From positions 1,984,292 through 2,048,291 of the forward strand of contig NZ_CP022163.1 in NCBI RefSeq assembly GCF_002305855.1: DNA of 64,000 nucleotides. Direction: 5' to 3'. The notes beneath the pieces are model-generated. The model saw only the letters and a list, made by a program, of their open reading frames with translations, had not been told where the DNA came from and ran no database searches. This DNA is from Melittangium boletus DSM 14713. Its GTDB lineage: Bacteria; Myxococcota; Myxococcia; Myxococcales; Myxococcaceae. The translations under genes and the position numbers were made by a program. Position 1 is the first letter of the stretch. Each line of letters starts with the position of its first letter. Below, one piece after another: positions 61,223 through 64,000 of this stretch.

Positions 61223-64000
61223 AGCAAGACCCTTTTCGATTCAGTGCGCTCCGACGAGGAAGCGCCGAGCACGCTGGCCACGGCGAGCTTCTCCAGAAGC
61301 TCCGCGGTGACCTGCTCGATGGAATAGGCATCCACGAACCGCTTGAGCGGCACGTTGATCTCGAGTTCCCCCGTCACCAGATCCCTCATCTCGAGGGCCA
61401 TGATGGAGTCGAACCCCAGTGCGTCGAATGTGTCCGTGGAGGAGATGCGCTCGGAGGGAATCCGGCTCACCTCGGAGACCATCTGCTTGAGGCGCGAATC
61501 CAATACGACGCGCCGGGCGGGTCCCTCGAGGGAGAGCAGGACCTCACGCAGCTTGCGTGACGCCTTGTCCGTGGCGCTCTCCGGCTCGCTGTCGAGCTTC
61601 GCCCGGAACAACGAGGACGTCGCCACAGACGGATGACTGGCGACCCACCGCTCCGCGTTGAAACGCGCGAGGCCCTGGGTGACGGGCCCGTCGGCGAGCG
61701 CGACGCCCATCGCCGCGAGGGCATCATCAACGGACATGGGCTCCATGCCGCGCTCCGCGAGCCGCTCCCCGCGACGCGCGTCCACGGCGGCCATGCCAAC
61801 CTCTCCCCAGCTTCCCCAATTGAGGCTGATCGCGGGCAGGCCCCGAGCGCGACGCAGGTGCGCCAGCGCATCGAGGAAGGCGTTCGCCGTGGCGTAATTC
61901 GCCTGTCCGGCCGACCCGACCAGCGAGGCGGTGGAGGAGAAGAGAACGAACTGCTCGAGCGAGGCATCCGTGGCGAGCGTGTGGAGGTTCCAGGCACCAT
62001 CCACCTTCGGACCCAGCACGGTGTCGAAGCTCCGCGGATCCAGTTGCAGCAGCGAGCCATCCGCCAGCACACCAGCGCAGTGGAAGATGCCCCCCAGGGG
62101 TGCGTCTCCCCGCCGGATGTGCTCGAGCATGCCCGAGACCGAGTCTGGACGGCTCACGTCGACGCGGAAGGCCTCGACTCGCGCGCCCGCCGCCCGCAGC
62201 GTCTCCAGCGTCTGACGGTTCTCCGCCGTCTCTCCCGAGCGTCCACACACCGCGAGGTGTCGCGCGCCCCGAGCCACCAGCCAGGAGGCGAGACGAAGCC
62301 CGATGCCCCCCAGTCCGCCGGTGATCAGATACGTGCGATCCTGCCTGGGGCGGAAGGAGCCCGAGGCCTCCTTCGTCTGGCGCCCCTGGATGAGCGAGGG
62401 AGCCAGCCGCTTGCCTCCGCGCAGGGCGATCTCGTCCTCATCCCCGGTGGCGCCCTGCTCGCGGCCAAGTTCGGCGACGAGTTGACGCAGGGATTCCGGG
62501 CCGGCCGAGGGATCGGCATCGATCCGCTTGCAGCGCAACTCCGGATGCTCGTACACGATGACGCGTCCGAGACCCCAGAGCGGCGCGCCCGCGAGCGACA
62601 CCGTCCCCGTCTCCCCGTTGATGAGCTGAGCACCCCGGGTCACGAGGTAGAGGCGGGGAAGCGTGGAGGCCGCCTGGCGGGCCAGGGCGCGCACGATCGA
62701 CGTCACGGCGACGGCATCGTCGCGAACCATTCCATGCAGTCCGTCCGAGGTGTCGGGATGCCCGGTGCGCGCCACGAAGACGACGCCCCGCGGCTCACGC
62801 CCCGCCGAGGACAACTCACCCAACTGGCGGGTGAAGGACTCCGGGCCGGACAGGTCGACCTCGATCGCCGAGCCCCCCGCCGAGGCCAATGCCTCCTGGA
62901 GTTCCCCCGTCGCCTTCGCATCGGCGCCCGCGACGAGCCACGTTCCGTCGAGCCGGACCGGCTCGGCGGCATTCTCCTCGCGAGCGGACCACGAGAGCGA
63001 GCAGAACAGCGCGTCCAGGGCCGCCGTGTCCTCCTTGCCACCCTCCGCCACGACGGGCAGCGCCACGGTGGGAGTCACCTTCGCCGCGCCCTGCTCGCCA
63101 TCCCACCAGTACCGTTCGTGTTGCCACGGGTAGGTGGGAAGGGCCGTCTTCTTCGCCTGGGGATAGAGGATGTCGAACCGGAGCGAGAACCCCGCGCAGT
63201 AGAGCCGCGCGGCGGTGCCCAGGAGTCCGAGCCCGGCATCATCCCCCTTGGAATCGGCACGCAGGACGAGCACCTCGGATTCCAGCTCGGCCGCGAACAC
63301 CAGGATGGTGGACGCCTTGCGTGCCAACAGGTGACTGGCCGCCAGCCCTGGGCGGGTCCCCGACGCACGCAGCTTCTCCCAATGTTGGGCTCCCGGCGTG
63401 GCACCCGGCTCGACCCACGCCGCATCGGCGCTGGAGAAGAACGCGCATCTCGCGGGCTGGGCATGAGCCGGCCGCGCCTCGGGGCGCTGGAGGACGAGTT
63501 GGATCGCCTCCTCCACCGTCAGAACTCCCGCGATGACCCCCGCGGAGACCTCTCCCGTCCCCTGGCCCGCGACGGCGGCGGGCTCGATGCCGTACGACCG
63601 CCACTGCTCCGCCAGGGCGATCTGGAAGAGGCACAGGAGCACGGCCTCACGCGGCCCTGCTTCACTCCCCGTTCCCTTCTCGAGCGCCGACCCTCCCGCC
63701 ACCTGGCGGAACGTCCCCTCCAGACGCTGGAACTGGGCGCGGAAGGACGCATCCCGCTCCAGCAGGCCGCGCACGCGCTCGCCCACACCGGATGCGTCAT
63801 CGCCGAAGACGAAGATCGCGTCCCGCTCTCCCGCTGTCCTGGCCTGTCCCCGGATGAGCCCTTGACCCTCACGGCCGTTGACGGCATCGCGAAGCAACGC
63901 GAGCAGCTCGTCCCGCGTCCGAGCAACGAGCGCCAGACGGTGTTCCTGAGGCGAGCGTCCCGCGCCCGCGGTGAAGCAGACTTCCCGAAGATTCGCCGTG
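61219..64000 (-). CDS. PKS module, 3' part: degenerate AT, KR, ACP (continues past window edge)
   Basis: Only the C-terminal 926 or so residues are in the window; the 5' part with the KS lies beyond 64,000. The visible part begins in the post-KS linker (EVCFTAGAG). The AT is shortened and its nucleophile motif is GQGTG, codon 63559-63561 being GGG (Gly), and no HAFHS-like motif remains, so it should be inactive. No DH is seen. KR has GGLGGIG, LAD, and intact Tyr/Asn in NYATANAFLD. ACP is GFDSI. A KR-only module yields a beta-hydroxy acyl, which in a DKxanthene-type pathway would sit between pyrrole and oxazoline. The stop overlaps the next start in ATGA. Confidence 0.9.
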   Translation of the reverse strand, partial: TANLREVCFTAGAGRSPQEHRLALVARTRDELLALLRDAVNGREGQGLIRGQARTAGERDAIFVFGDDASGVGERVRGLLERDASFRAQFQRLEGTFRQVAGGSALEKGTGSEAGPREAVLLCLFQIALAEQWRSYGIEPAAVAGQGTGEVSAGVIAGVLTVEEAIQLVLQRPEARPAHAQPARCAFFSSADAAWVEPGATPGAQHWEKLRASGTRPGLAASHLLARKASTILVFAAELESEVLVLRADSKGDDAGLGLLGTAARLYCAGFSLRFDILYPQAKKTALPTYPWQHERYWWDGEQGAAKVTPTVALPVVAEGGKEDTAALDALFCSLSWSAREENAAEPVRLDGTWLVAGADAKATGELQEALASAGGSAIEVDLSGPESFTRQLGELSSAGREPRGVVFVARTGHPDTSDGLHGMVRDDAVAVTSIVRALARQAASTLPRLYLVTRGAQLINGETGTVSLAGAPLWGLGRVIVYEHPELRCKRIDADPSAGPESLRQLVAELGREQGATGDEDEIALRGGKRLAPSLIQGRQTKEASGSFRPRQDRTYLITGGLGGIGLRLASWLVARGARHLAVCGRSGETAENRQTLETLRAAGARVEAFRVDVSRPDSVSGMLEHIRRGDAPLGGIFHCAGVLADGSLLQLDPRSFDTVLGPKVDGAWNLHTLATDASLEQFVLFSSTASLVGSAGQANYATANAFLDALAHLRRARGLPAISLNWGSWGEVGMAAVDARRGERLAERGMEPMSVDDALAAMGVALADGPVTQGLARFNAERWVASHPSVATSSLFRAKLDSEPESATDKASRKLREVLLSLEGPARRVVLDSRLKQMVSEVSRIPSERISSTDTFDALGFDSIMALEMRDLVTGELEINVPLKRFVDAYSIEQVTAELLEKLAVASVLGASSSERTESKRVLL

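Noticed and set aside
1..64000. CRISPR arrays, tRNA or rRNA genes, replication origin
   Set aside because: No regularly spaced repeats, cloverleaf-like elements or DnaA-box clusters were seen by reading the sequence.

Overview
The window looks like a chromosome segment of a fruiting myxobacterium, probably the Cystobacterineae/Archangiaceae side (Archangium, Cystobacter, Stigmatella or a relative). This rests on the very high GC with strong third-position bias, a HrdB-independent style of short leaders, a Pkn2-like serine/threonine kinase, giant lipoproteins with HYR, kelch and ASH-type repeats, and a large PKS/NRPS locus. No rRNA, tRNA or CRISPR array is visible, and no gene-free stretch exceeds about 300 bases.

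Left part (1-12.4 kb, + strand). A small unknown protein and an alpha/beta hydrolase are followed by two tandem paralogous exported proteins. The first (1332-3251) is a shortened copy that has lost the HYR and kelch modules kept by the second (3438-7799); their upstream regions are also duplicated and a scar of the lost kelch propeller survives between them. Then come an ASH-repeat/VWA-like lipoprotein and a Ser/Thr kinase, each bounded by clear hairpins.

Middle (12.4-29.2 kb). hmuTUV-like heme uptake genes sit behind a Fur-box-like site. A two-gene RiPP locus follows: a 58-residue precursor ending in a KYG plus five-proline core, and a radical SAM/SPASM enzyme. An IS3-family transposase remnant separates it from a tight five-gene oxidative operon (FOXRED2-like flavoprotein, FMN alpha-hydroxy-acid oxidase, divergent P450, heme-oxygenase-like diiron candidate, CPA2 antiporter), which could make or detoxify an unknown small molecule. 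A secreted beta-helix/FN3/F5-8C protein, a DUF3052 protein, a UreH-like membrane protein and a DUF1338 gene fragment complete this part.

Right part (29.2-64 kb). A hybrid PKS/NRPS cluster runs on the minus strand and continues past the right edge. In order of transcription it has: a partial PKS (degenerate AT, KR, ACP); Cy-A-PCP-KS-AT-DH-KR-ACP; two KS-AT-DH-KR-ACP proteins; C-A-PCP-TE; a patatin-like lipase; and one more KS-AT-DH-KR-ACP. Opposite it, on the plus strand, are a type II thioesterase and a stand-alone carrier protein resembling PltL/CloN5 prolyl carriers. A Thr-like Cy-A module, an Asn-like terminal A domain, malonyl-type KR/DH modules and a prolyl-type carrier together fit a DKxanthene-type pathway (pyrrole, methyloxazoline, polyene, asparagine). 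This is an inference: the prolyl-AMP ligase and prolyl-carrier dehydrogenase would have to lie beyond 64,000. Odd points are an AT with Ser replaced by Gly, a KR with Tyr and Asn replaced, an atypical AT specificity motif, and a TE-bearing NRPS that is not encoded last.
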